Positions 32,983 to 40,351 of a stretch of 58,406 nt of DNA are shown one piece after another. The notes below the pieces were generated by a model, which was not told the DNA's origin, ran no database searches, and saw only the letters and a program-made list of their open reading frames with translations. Made by a program: the position numbers and the translations under genes. The first letter of the stretch is position 1. Every line of letters starts with the position of its first letter. Source of the stretch: Pseudonocardia kujensis (GTDB lineage: Bacteria > Actinomycetota > Actinomycetes > Mycobacteriales > Pseudonocardiaceae); NCBI RefSeq assembly GCF_021283305.1, contig NZ_JAJSOK010000047.1, positions 1 through 58,406 on the forward strand, read 5' to 3'.

Positions 32983-33342
32983 TCAGTCCCCCGAGGGATG
33001 CTCGAGCGCCTTCTTGAGGCGGTCCTGCTGGTCCGTGGTGAGCCCTTCGGCGAACTGCAGGAGGACCAGATCGGCATCCCCGCCGCGCCCCATCGCGTCG
33101 CGCATCAACCGGGCCGCGTACTCGGCACGGGTCATCACCGCGTGGTAGCGGTGCGCCCGGCCCTCGGACGTCCTCGTCAGGTATCCCTTGTCGACCAGGT
33201 TGCTCATCGTGGACAGGACCGTGGTGTAGGCGAGATCGCGCTGGTCGCGCAGCCGGCCCACCATCTCCCGGACCGTGCCCGAGCCGCCGGCCGCCCACAG
33301 CTCGTTCATGACCACGCCCTCGAGAACCCCGAGCTGTCGCAC
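32983..33342 (-). CDS. BlaI/MecI/CopY-family repressor
   Basis: A 119-residue winged-helix repressor: LGVLEGVVMNELWAAGGSGT, then the recognition region DLAYTTVLSTMSNLVDKGYL and a C-terminal dimerisation helix. In the family, such repressors are released by cleavage by an M56 metallopeptidase or by ligand. GTG 33342 has CCGGAGGA upstream. It lies downstream of the M56 gene on the same strand with a 97-base gap, so it may have its own promoter. The actinobacterial family is often tied to copper or cell-wall stress. Confidence 0.9.
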   Translation of the reverse strand: MRQLGVLEGVVMNELWAAGGSGTVREMVGRLRDQRDLAYTTVLSTMSNLVDKGYLTRTSEGRAHRYHAVMTRAEYAARLMRDAMGRGGDADLVLLQFAEGLTTDQQDRLKKALEHPSGD

Positions 33343-33439
33343 CAGTCCTCCGGTTCACCCTGGCCGACGAGTCGGCGGAGCGACGACCTGCCGGAGCAGG
33401 ATAAAGCTCGCGAGGAGCGCACCCCACCCCTCGTACGCC

Positions 33440-34384
33440 TCACAGGCAGGACACGAGGGCGAGTGCCGCGAGGGCACCCGTGCCCGCCACGACGGGGATC
33501 AGCGCACCGGCGGCGACGAAACACGCCTGCTCCCCGAGCCGGGCCGGCCGTGCCGGCCGGCGCACCGGACGGGCCAGGCGGGCCAGCCGCAGCTCGGTGG
33601 CGGCGGCCGCCGCGCCGAGCGCCGCGGGAGGGAGCCCGATCCTGCCCCGGGCGGCCACCGTCACCAGCGCCCGGCGGACGACGTCGGCGCCGACGCTCCC
33701 CGCCGCCTCGTCGTCGGCGGCCAGCTCGATCAACCGCCTGACCGCCACCGGCGCCTGCCGGAACAGGGGCAGCATCGGGAACGTCGCGCCGAGCGTCTCG
33801 GCGAGGAGCACCTGCAGGTGGTGCCGACCCGACAGGTGGGCCCGCTCGTGGGCGAGGACCGCGTCGGTCTCGGCAGGGCTGAGTCGGTCGCGCAGCCCGG
33901 TGGTGGCCACGATCGCCCTCGTCCGGCCCCCGATGGTGAAGACCAGCGGCTCCCGGTGCTCGACCCAGAGGACACCCTGCTCCCAGTCGCCGGCCGGTTC
34001 GAGCAGCCCGATCGTGGTCTCGGCCCTGTCCCGGGCCGCGCGGCGACTGCGTCGGACGCGCCTGCCCAGCCGGAGGAGACCGACGGCGAGCACGGCGCCC
34101 AGCACGACAGCGGCGACGAGGTGGAGGTGCAGCCGGCTCGAGGCCAGCGCCGTCCAGCACCCCGTCAGGAACCGGTGGGCCGGTGTCGACCCGTCGTCGC
34201 GGTCGGGCACCAGGACGGCCCCGAGCGCGACCACCGCGCTCAGCCCGACGCCCGCCAGTGCCGACCACCAGACGTACAGCAGCCCCACCGGGCTCGCCGA
34301 CGTGCGCTCGAGCCCCCGGAACAGCCGAGGAGCCAGCAGGCTGGTCACGACGGCACCGACGATCAGAACGGACGCAAGGACCAT
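33440..34384 (-). CDS. M56-family membrane metallopeptidase (BlaR1-like)
   Basis: A 314-residue membrane protease with helices at both ends and in the middle (MVLASVLIVGAVVTSLLAP and the later ALAGVGLSAVVALGAVLV, LVAAVVLGAVLAVGLL). The zinc motif HERAH is in AVLAHERAHLSGRHH, with a later EL-AADDEAA that may supply the third ligand. It is the usual partner of BlaI repressors: a signal activates it to cleave the repressor. No external penicillin-binding domain is present. ATG 34384 is preceded by a purine-rich stretch. Confidence 0.87.
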   Translation of the reverse strand: MVLASVLIVGAVVTSLLAPRLFRGLERTSASPVGLLYVWWSALAGVGLSAVVALGAVLVPDRDDGSTPAHRFLTGCWTALASSRLHLHLVAAVVLGAVLAVGLLRLGRRVRRSRRAARDRAETTIGLLEPAGDWEQGVLWVEHREPLVFTIGGRTRAIVATTGLRDRLSPAETDAVLAHERAHLSGRHHLQVLLAETLGATFPMLPLFRQAPVAVRRLIELAADDEAAGSVGADVVRRALVTVAARGRIGLPPAALGAAAAATELRLARLARPVRRPARPARLGEQACFVAAGALIPVVAGTGALAALALVSCL

Positions 34385-34913
34385 GGCGGGATCCCCCCTG
34401 CTCCGACACCCGTCCGCGCGCGGCGGAACCGGCCCGCGGTCGGCAGCGGTCGCGAGGCTAGCGACCCGCCCTGCGGCCTCCCCGGGTCGGAGGTCCGCAT
34501 TCGTGGGGGCCGGAGGCACTGCGCCCCTTGGGCTCGAGGTCCGCGCGGGCACGGTGCTGCCGCCCCGCCCCCGGCGCCGGGGCCGCCACGGACGGCGCAG
34601 CGGTGCCCCGGAAGTACTATCCCACTCAGTACGTCACTCCGACGTACTACATTGCTCCGTACTTCAACGTGCAACATTCGGGTGCCGCGACGCGCACCCG
34701 GGTGGTCCGGTTCCCGAGACCGCAACATCCGCCCCGTGGGCGCCGCTTACCCCGCCGTGGCAGGCGGCCCTGTCCTCGTCGGGACGGCGGGCGGACCGCG
34801 ATCGACGATCGGGACCGGGGCCTTCGGCCGGAGGGGTCTGAAGGGGGAACCGGCTGCCACCCGGGAGGCGCGGAGCGCTCCCCGGTCGGATCCGCACGAG
34901 GAGGGGAGCTCAC
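34385..34913. other. Divergent control region between M56/BlaI and the Trp/His-rich peptide
   Basis: About 529 bases with no gene I can support, between minus-strand M56 and the plus-strand peptide. It contains the symmetric GTAC array at 34611-34665, which is the least GC-rich stretch nearby. Two similar short motifs (GCAACATTCGGG at 34671 and GCAACATCCG at 34722 or so) follow. If the promoter overlaps the GTAC array, the peptide mRNA has a leader of roughly 200 bases. Confidence 0.55.
34611..34665. promoter_or_regulatory. Symmetric array of four GTAC sites, candidate operator
   Basis: Inner arms AGTACGTC (34628-34635) and GACGTACT (34641-34648) are perfect inverted repeats around ACTCC. 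Outer arms GAAGTAC (34611-34617) and GTACTTC (34659-34665) are also perfect inverted repeats. Both pairs share the same centre (34638). Four copies of palindromic GTAC in 55 bases of GC-rich DNA, placed symmetrically, look like an operator for a dimeric or tetrameric regulator. BlaI next door is the best candidate (inference). Confidence 0.65.
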
Positions 34914-35078
34914 ATGAGTGGCTGGGACGGGCACGACCACCACGACCACGACCGCGACCACAGGTGGGGTTGGGGCTGGGGTGGTTGGAACGGCTGGGAC
35001 CACGACAACAACGACCACGACCACAAGTGGGGTTGGGGCTGGGGCGGCTGGCACGGCGGTTGGGACCACAAGGACTGA
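34914..35078 (+). CDS. 54-residue Trp/Gly/Asp/His-rich peptide; candidate precursor or metal-binding peptide
   Basis: ATG 34914 follows an excellent site (GAGGAGGGGAG, 34898-34907) and the frame ends at 35078. The peptide starts MSGWDGHDHHDHDRDHR and has 11 Trp, 13 Gly, 11 Asp and 10 His: 45 of 54 residues. No Cys or Thr and only one Ser are present. Two copies of a block D-H-(R/K)-WGWGWGGW-x-G-W-D-H lie 21 residues apart. There is no signal peptide. It precedes an ABC exporter and a VioD-like flavin monooxygenase on the same strand. I do not recognise the family. It may be a RiPP precursor whose indoles are oxidised, or a secreted metal binder. Confidence 0.75.
   Translation: MSGWDGHDHHDHDRDHRWGWGWGGWNGWDHDNNDHDHKWGWGWGGWHGGWDHKD
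34956..35069 (+). repeat. 63-bp-period repeat within the Trp/His-rich peptide gene
   Basis: Copy 1 (34956-35006) encodes DHRWGWGWGGWNGWDHD and copy 2 (35019-35069) encodes DHKWGWGWGGWHGGWDH. The WGWGWGGW cores differ at only two silent third positions out of 24 bases, so the duplication is recent or conserved at nucleotide level. Confidence 0.85.
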
Positions 35079-35108
35079 CCGGTAGCTGCCTCACGTCGGT
35101 GTGAGGAC

Positions 35109-35148
35109 CGGTGGCCTCGCCGCCCGGGCACGGGAGGCGGGGCCACTG
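35109..35148 (+). terminator. Hairpin between the peptide gene and the ABC exporter
   Basis: GTGGCCTCGCC (35111-35121) pairs with GGCGGGGCCAC (35136-35146) with one G-U pair. Two more outer pairs extend the stem to 35109-35148, and the loop can form an inner CCCG/CGGG stem. It lies 30 bases after the peptide stop. A partial terminator here would make much more peptide message than exporter message, as is common in peptide biosynthesis operons. It is followed by a run of CTGCCGCAACCCC-like repeats (about 35157-35195). Confidence 0.65.
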
Positions 35149-35216
35149 TCGGAAGCCCTGCCGCACCCCCTGCCGCAACCCCTGTCGCAACCCGGTGAAG
35201 GTGAGGTCGATGACCG

Positions 35217-37118
35217 GTGTGGAACCGAGTCCGAACGACGTTCTTCCCCGCCGCGGTGGCCGACGGGCTCGTCGAGGCCGCGCCGGCGGTGAGCGTCCGC
35301 CGGATCTTCCGCAGGTTCTGGCCCGACGTCCGCCCCTTCCGCGGTTGGCTGGGGCTCAGCCTCGTGTTCGTGCTCGTGTCGCCCCTTCTCGAGGCCGCCG
35401 AGATCTGGATGTACAAGATCCTGGTCGACGACGTGCTCACCCCGCAGAACTTCAGCGCGTTCTGGTGGGTCGCCGCGGCCTACGCGGGCCTGACCCTCCT
35501 GGGCGGCGCGGTCGGCTTCTGCGACCAGTACCTCGCCGCCTGGATCGGCGAGAACTTCCTGCGACGCCTGCGCAGCCGCGTGTTCGCGCACCTGCAGTCC
35601 CTCTCCGTCAGCTTCTTCGACCGCCGGCCGCTCGGTGACCTCCTGAGCCGGCTCACCGGCGACGTGGCCGCCATCGAGAGCCTGGTGCTCGCCGGCGTCG
35701 CCCAGTTCCTCTCGGCGCTCGTCAAGATCGGCCTGTTCGCCGGCATCCTCTTCGTGCTCGACTGGCAGCTGGCCCTGGTCGCGCTGATCGCCGTGCCGTT
35801 CTTCTGGTCGATGGCGCGGGTCTTCGGCCGCAGGATCAAGGCGGCGTCGCGGGAGGTCCGCCAGCGCAGCGGGTCGATCAACGCGGTCGCCGAGGAGAGC
35901 CTGGGCAACGCGGTGCTGGTCCAGGCCTACGGGCGCGAGCAGGCGGAGGAGGCCCGGTTCACCGCCCAGGCCGAGGGCAGCGTGCGGGCCGCCCTCGCCG
36001 CCACCCGGCTCGCGGCCCTCTTCCCGCCGCTGACCGACCTCTTCCAGGTCGTGGCGGTCATGGCGATCGTCGGCGCCGGGGTGTGGCAGCTGACGCTCGG
36101 CCGGATCACCCTCGGCGGCCTCCTGGTCTTCCTCGTCTACATCTCGCAGCTCTACGGACCGGTACGGAGCCTCGGACAGCTGTCCAACACCGTCTTCGCC
36201 GCGGCGGCGGGTGCCGAGCGCATCATCGAGCTGCTCGACCAGGAGCCGGACGTGCGCGCGCCCGCGCAGCCGGTGCGCCTCTACCGGTCCGCTCCCTCTC
36301 CCCGGCCACGGGTGTCCGGGGTGATCGACCTGGAGCACGTCTCCTTCCGGTACCCGGGCACGTCCCACGACGTCCTGCACGACGTCGGCCTCACCGCCCG
36401 CCCCGGCCGGATCACCGCGATCGTCGGGGCGAGCGGGGCCGGGAAGACGACCCTGCTCAAACTGCTCCTGCGGTTCTACGACCCCACCGCCGGCCGGGTC
36501 ACCCTCGACGGCCACGACCTGCGCCGTCTCGATCCCGCCCAGCTGCGCAGCGCCATCGCGATCGTGCTCCAGGAGACCCTGCTCCTCGACGGCACGATCG
36601 AGGACAACATCCTGGCGGGCCGTCCCGGTGCGACCCACGCGGATCTGCTCGCGGCGGCGAGGGCCGCCGACGCGGCGGGGTTCATCGAGGGCCTGCCGGA
36701 GGGCTACGGGACACGGGTCGGCCAACGCGGGCGCCTGCTGTCCGGGGGGCAGCGCCAGCGTCTCGCGATCGCCCGGGCCATGATCCGCGACGCGCCCGTC
36801 CTCCTGCTCGACGAACCGACCACCGGCCTCGACGCGGCCGCGGGCGAGCGGATCCTCGCTCCCCTGCGCCGGCTCATGACCGGACGCACCACGATCGTCA
36901 TCTCGCACAACCTGCTGACCGTCGCGGACGCGGACCAGATCCTCTACCTCGACCAGGGACGCGTGACCGAGATCGGGACGCACGACGAGCTGCTGGCCAA
37001 CAACGACCGCTACGCCCATCTCTACCGGCTCCACCACCGCACCACGGGGCGGACCGCACCTGCGCGGCCGCTCCCGGTGCCGGAACCGCAGACAGTCTCG
37101 GAGGGGAGAGTCTCATGA
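35217..37118 (+). CDS. ABC exporter (fused permease and ATPase), peptide-cluster associated
   Basis: A 633-residue half-transporter. Six transmembrane helices span residues about 35-330 (including LGLSLVFVLVSPLLEAAEIW and FLSALVKIGLFAGILFVLDW) with the type IV exporter loop FFDRRPLGDLLSRLTGDV. The ATPase has Walker A GASGAGKTT, Q-loop LQETLLLDGTIEDNI, signature LSGGQRQRLAIARA, Walker B VLLLDEPT and H-loop ISHN. There is no N-terminal peptidase C39 domain, so any leader cleavage is done elsewhere. GTG 35217 has GAAGGTGAGG 11 bases upstream. Its stop overlaps the monooxygenase ATG, so the two are coupled and probably serve the peptide upstream. Confidence 0.92.
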   Translation: MWNRVRTTFFPAAVADGLVEAAPAVSVRRIFRRFWPDVRPFRGWLGLSLVFVLVSPLLEAAEIWMYKILVDDVLTPQNFSAFWWVAAAYAGLTLLGGAVGFCDQYLAAWIGENFLRRLRSRVFAHLQSLSVSFFDRRPLGDLLSRLTGDVAAIESLVLAGVAQFLSALVKIGLFAGILFVLDWQLALVALIAVPFFWSMARVFGRRIKAASREVRQRSGSINAVAEESLGNAVLVQAYGREQAEEARFTAQAEGSVRAALAATRLAALFPPLTDLFQVVAVMAIVGAGVWQLTLGRITLGGLLVFLVYISQLYGPVRSLGQLSNTVFAAAAGAERIIELLDQEPDVRAPAQPVRLYRSAPSPRPRVSGVIDLEHVSFRYPGTSHDVLHDVGLTARPGRITAIVGASGAGKTTLLKLLLRFYDPTAGRVTLDGHDLRRLDPAQLRSAIAIVLQETLLLDGTIEDNILAGRPGATHADLLAAARAADAAGFIEGLPEGYGTRVGQRGRLLSGGQRQRLAIARAMIRDAPVLLLDEPTTGLDAAAGERILAPLRRLMTGRTTIVISHNLLTVADADQILYLDQGRVTEIGTHDELLANNDRYAHLYRLHHRTTGRTAPARPLPVPEPQTVSEGRVS

Positions 37119-38407
37119 GGATCGTCGTCATCGGCGGCGGGCCGGGAGCCCTGTACTTCGCCATCTCGGCCAAGCTCCGCGACGCGGGCCACGACATCAC
37201 CGTCATCGAGCGCGACCCGCCCGGCGCGACCTACGGCTGGGGCGTCGTCTACTGGGACGACCTGCTCGACGCCCTGTACAGCAACGACGCCGAGAGCGCC
37301 CGGGAGCTGCGCGCGGCGTCGGTGCTCTGGCAGCAGCAGGAGGTGCGGCTGCGCGGGGAGACCGCCTTCTACGCCGGCTACGGCTACAGCGTGGAGCGGG
37401 CCGCCCTGCTCGAGATCCTCGGGAGGCGCGCGGCGGACGTCGGGGTCCGCGTCCGCTACCAGGAGGAGGTCCACGACCTCTCCGGGTTCCGTGACGCGGA
37501 CCTGGTCGTCGCCGCGGACGGTGCCGGCAGCCGGGTCCGTCAGCAGGGCGAGCACTTCGGCACGACGCTGTCGACCGGCGCGAATCCCTACATCTGGCTG
37601 GGCACCGACAAGGTCTTCTCCAAGTTCCTCTTCGACTTCCGGGAGACCCCGGCCGGCTGGGTGTGGTGCCACGCCTATCCCTCGACCTCGGGGATCAGCA
37701 CCTTCATCGTCGAGTGTCAGGAGCGGACCTGGAACGGGCTCGGGCTCGACGGCCCGGCCGGCGACGCGAGCACGAGCGCGCTGGAGGAGATCTTCTCCGA
37801 CGTGCTGGGGGGCCGGCGCCTGATCAGCGAGTCGCGCGGCCGACCGGCCCGCTGGCTGCGTTTCACCGAGGTCGTCAACGACCGGTGGCACCATGACGGC
37901 GTCGTCCTGCTCGGCGACGCCGCCCACACGACCCATTTCACGATCGGCTCCGGTACCCGGCTGGCGATCCTCGACGCGATCGCCCTCGCCCAGAGCCTCT
38001 ACGAGCGCGGCGACAGCCTGCCCCGCGCGTTGGACCTGTACGAGAAGCGGCGCCGCCGGCCCATGATGCGGACCCAGGCCGCCGCACGCAGCAGCATGGC
38101 CTGGTTCGAGCGCGTCGACCTGTACACCGACCGGGACAGCGTCGCCTTCGCCGCGGCCATGGCCGCGCGGCAGGGCTCGCTGCCGCCGTGGCGCCACCAG
38201 CTGCACCTGCTCGAGCAGCTCGCGCCCGCCCGGGCCGCACACCGGTGCTACGAGACCGGGCACCGCTTCTTCCTCGCGCGGCGAAGGGGCGAACCTCTGC
38301 GCTCCACCTCCTTCGCGCCCCGTCGCGCACCGGCGGGCACGGTGCCGGCAGCCCGTCCGCGGACGGAGGACCTGCCGGCACCCCAGGCACGATCGGTCGC
38401 GGTGTGA
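37115..38407 (+). CDS. VioD-like FAD-dependent monooxygenase
   Basis: A 430-residue class A flavoprotein hydroxylase. FAD motifs are VVIGGGPGALYFA (residues 4-16), DLVVAADGAGS (the DG motif) and GDAAHTTHFTIGSG. Mid-protein features NPYIWLGTDKVF, STFIVECQERTW and SMAWFERVD closely recall VioD, the violacein-pathway hydroxylase that acts on a tryptophan-derived indole, and its relatives. The C-terminus carries an extra Arg/Pro/Ala-rich tail. Because it overlaps the exporter gene and follows a Trp-rich peptide, oxidation of peptide tryptophans is a reasonable hypothesis. A small aromatic substrate is the alternative. Confidence 0.85.
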   Translation: MRIVVIGGGPGALYFAISAKLRDAGHDITVIERDPPGATYGWGVVYWDDLLDALYSNDAESARELRAASVLWQQQEVRLRGETAFYAGYGYSVERAALLEILGRRAADVGVRVRYQEEVHDLSGFRDADLVVAADGAGSRVRQQGEHFGTTLSTGANPYIWLGTDKVFSKFLFDFRETPAGWVWCHAYPSTSGISTFIVECQERTWNGLGLDGPAGDASTSALEEIFSDVLGGRRLISESRGRPARWLRFTEVVNDRWHHDGVVLLGDAAHTTHFTIGSGTRLAILDAIALAQSLYERGDSLPRALDLYEKRRRRPMMRTQAAARSSMAWFERVDLYTDRDSVAFAAAMAARQGSLPPWRHQLHLLEQLAPARAAHRCYETGHRFFLARRRGEPLRSTSFAPRRAPAGTVPAARPRTEDLPAPQARSVAV

Positions 38408-38427
38408 GCCGCGGTGGAGGGCCCGAC

Positions 38428-39366
38428 CTAGCCGGTGATCGTCTGCGGGTCGCCCCAGGGGTTCACCGTGAACGGTGTCGCCAGGTCGAGGTTGCCGGCG
38501 TCGAGCAGGGTGTCGAGGGCGTCGACGCGGCCGACCGACTCGCTCCACACCTCGCTGGTGTCCGCGGAGCTCGGGTTCTCCAGGGTGCTGCGGCGGATGT
38601 CGAGGAAGTCCCGCAGCCACGCGGTCTCGTCGTGGCCGTCGGCGGGCGGGCCGCCCATGTCCTCGTTCGTCTTCGCGACCAGCGCGGGCAGGCCGTCCGG
38701 GCCGTCCTGGGTGCCGTGCTCGACCGCGGTGTCGACCAGAGCCGCCAGGCCGAGCGCCGAGCGCACGCCGTTGGCGTCGGCGAGCTTCCGCGCGGGGGCG
38801 ACGTAGAGCGCGTCCGTGACCTGGTCCTGCACCTGGCGGAACACCGGGTCGTCGGCGGCGGTGCGCCAGGCGTCCGCGAAGCCGCCGAGCGTGCCGGTGG
38901 AGTCGTCGTACGCCCCGGCGAGCTCGGTCAGGGTCGGGACGTACCCGGCGAGCGGGTTGTCCGGGACCCGCGTGGTGTAGCTCTTCACCACGGTGAGCAG
39001 GTCGCCGCAGGCGGTGCAGAAGCCCGCGCGGCCCGCCGTGTAGCCGCGACCGTCGTGGAGGTCCTCGACATAGGCGTACTGGATGTCCGGTGTGCCGTTC
39101 TCGAACACGCTGACCAGCTGTGCGATCACCCGGTCGAGGTCGCGCTCGCTCGCGGCGGCGCCGCCCGAGGTCCCGCCCGGGGAACCGCCTGTGCCCGCGG
39201 TCCCCGGGCTTCCCGCCCCGCCGAGGAGCAGGAGGAGCGCGGCCGTGACGAGCACGGCGCCGGCGACGACGGCGCCGAGCACGGCGAGGAACCGGGAACG
39301 CCCGGAGGGCCGGGAGGGTCCGCTGGCGGGGCGGGCCTCCCGGGAGAGGAACAGGGTCCGCTGCAT
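38428..39366 (-). CDS. csn: Chitosanase, glycoside hydrolase family 46
   Basis: A 312-residue protein with an N-terminal hydrophobic segment (FLAVLGAVVAGAVLVTAALLLLL, shown here only in outline) serving as signal or anchor, then a Gly/Ser/Thr linker. The GH46 catalytic domain follows. The catalytic Glu lies in QLVSVFENGTPDIQYAYVED, followed by DGRGYTAGRAGFCTACGDLL, the family signature. It hydrolyses chitosan outside the cell. ATG 39366 is used although the ribosome binding site is weak. It converges on the monooxygenase gene with only 20 bases between stops. Confidence 0.92.
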   Translation of the reverse strand: MQRTLFLSREARPASGPSRPSGRSRFLAVLGAVVAGAVLVTAALLLLLGGAGSPGTAGTGGSPGGTSGGAAASERDLDRVIAQLVSVFENGTPDIQYAYVEDLHDGRGYTAGRAGFCTACGDLLTVVKSYTTRVPDNPLAGYVPTLTELAGAYDDSTGTLGGFADAWRTAADDPVFRQVQDQVTDALYVAPARKLADANGVRSALGLAALVDTAVEHGTQDGPDGLPALVAKTNEDMGGPPADGHDETAWLRDFLDIRRSTLENPSSADTSEVWSESVGRVDALDTLLDAGNLDLATPFTVNPWGDPQTITG

Positions 39367-39658
39367 CGCTGTCCATGGTCGTGGGGGCGAGGCCGGGCGT
39401 GCCGGCCGGGTCGTCCACGACCCTACGAAGGAGCCTGCCAACGGTTCGGCAGATCCGTGTAACGGGAACCTCAAATCGAAGCGCGGCCGTGCACGAGCAG
39501 GTGGTCGGGGTCGCGGCTGATCGCCCTGAACGCCTCGCGCTGCGGCCGGAGCGCCCCGGACATCCGCGCAGCGTCCTCGCAGCGGGCATCGACGTGCCGG
39601 GGGCCCGCCCACCGACGGGAAGGGGCCCGCTCGGCGCCGCACCGGGCACCATGGGGAC
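39367..39658. other. Divergent intergenic region upstream of chitosanase and the second two-component system
   Basis: About 290 bases without a supported gene. The segment at 39430-39480 is less GC-rich and holds TGCCAACGGTTCGGCA, an imperfect inverted repeat (outer TGCC/GGCA), near what should be the chitosanase promoter. No terminator is visible. Confidence 0.4.
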
Positions 39659-40351
39659 ATGCCGAGTCGTGTGCTGGTCGCCGACGACGACCGGGCGATC
39701 CGGGAGTCCCTCGCGCGCGCCCTCGAGCTGGAGGGCTACGCCGTGGTCTCGGCCGTCGACGGGGTCGAGGCGCTGTCGCTCGTCCGCCGCGAGTCGTTCG
39801 ACGCGCTGGTCGTGGACGTGATGATGCCCGGCGTCGACGGCCTGGCCGTGTGCCGCGTGCTGCGCAACGACGGCGACCACACGCCGATCCTCATGCTCAC
39901 GGCGCGGATCGAGACCCCGGACCGGGTGGCCGGGCTCGACGCCGGCGCCGACGACTACCTGCCCAAGCCCTTCGAGCTCGACGAGCTGCTCGCCCGGCTG
40001 CGGGCCCTGCTGCGCCGCGCCGCGGTGCACGGCGACACCCAGCGCCCCGCGGAGACCCTGCAGACGGGCGCGCTGCGGGTCGTCCCGGCGGCCCGCCGGG
40101 TGTGGTGGGACGACGTCGAGGTGCAGCTGTCGAAGACCGAGTTCGACCTGCTGGAGCTGCTGGTCCGCAACGAGGGCATCGTCCTCGACCACGCCACGGT
40201 CTACGAGCGGATCTGGGGCTACGACTTCGGCGCCGACTCCAAGAACCTCGCCGTGTACATCGGCTACCTGCGCCGCAAGCTCGCCGCGGCCGGCGCTCCC
40301 CCGCTGATCCACACCGTCCGCGGGGTCGGCTACACGGTGCGTGCGGCATGA
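39659..40351 (+). CDS. OmpR-family response regulator, MprA-like
   Basis: A 230-residue response regulator: receiver with VADDDRAIRESL, phospho-Asp in ALVVDVMMPGVDG and Lys in DYLPKPFELDELL, then a winged helix with VQLSKTEFDLLELLV and the RGVGYTVRAA end. The whole layout is close to MprA/TcrA-type envelope-stress regulators. The stop overlaps the ATG of the sensor kinase. Confidence 0.94.
   Translation: MPSRVLVADDDRAIRESLARALELEGYAVVSAVDGVEALSLVRRESFDALVVDVMMPGVDGLAVCRVLRNDGDHTPILMLTARIETPDRVAGLDAGADDYLPKPFELDELLARLRALLRRAAVHGDTQRPAETLQTGALRVVPAARRVWWDDVEVQLSKTEFDLLELLVRNEGIVLDHATVYERIWGYDFGADSKNLAVYIGYLRRKLAAAGAPPLIHTVRGVGYTVRAA

Noticed and set aside
34528..34917. Plus-strand frame with a Tyr/Thr-rich stretch (KYYPTQYVTPTYYIAPYF) through the GTAC array
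   Set aside because: The aromatic residues come from the A/T-rich symmetric operator; the rest is Arg/Pro-rich without ribosome binding site or family match.
34647..35190. Minus-strand frames with long Val or Arg/Gln runs across the peptide gene
   Set aside because: They are the antisense image of the repeated GAC/CAC and TGG/GGC codons of the Trp/His-rich peptide and of the CTGCCGCAACCC repeats.
38428..39366. Chitosanase considered as part of the peptide cluster
   Set aside because: It is on the opposite strand, convergent, and belongs to a well-known secreted polysaccharide hydrolase family with no expected role in peptide maturation.
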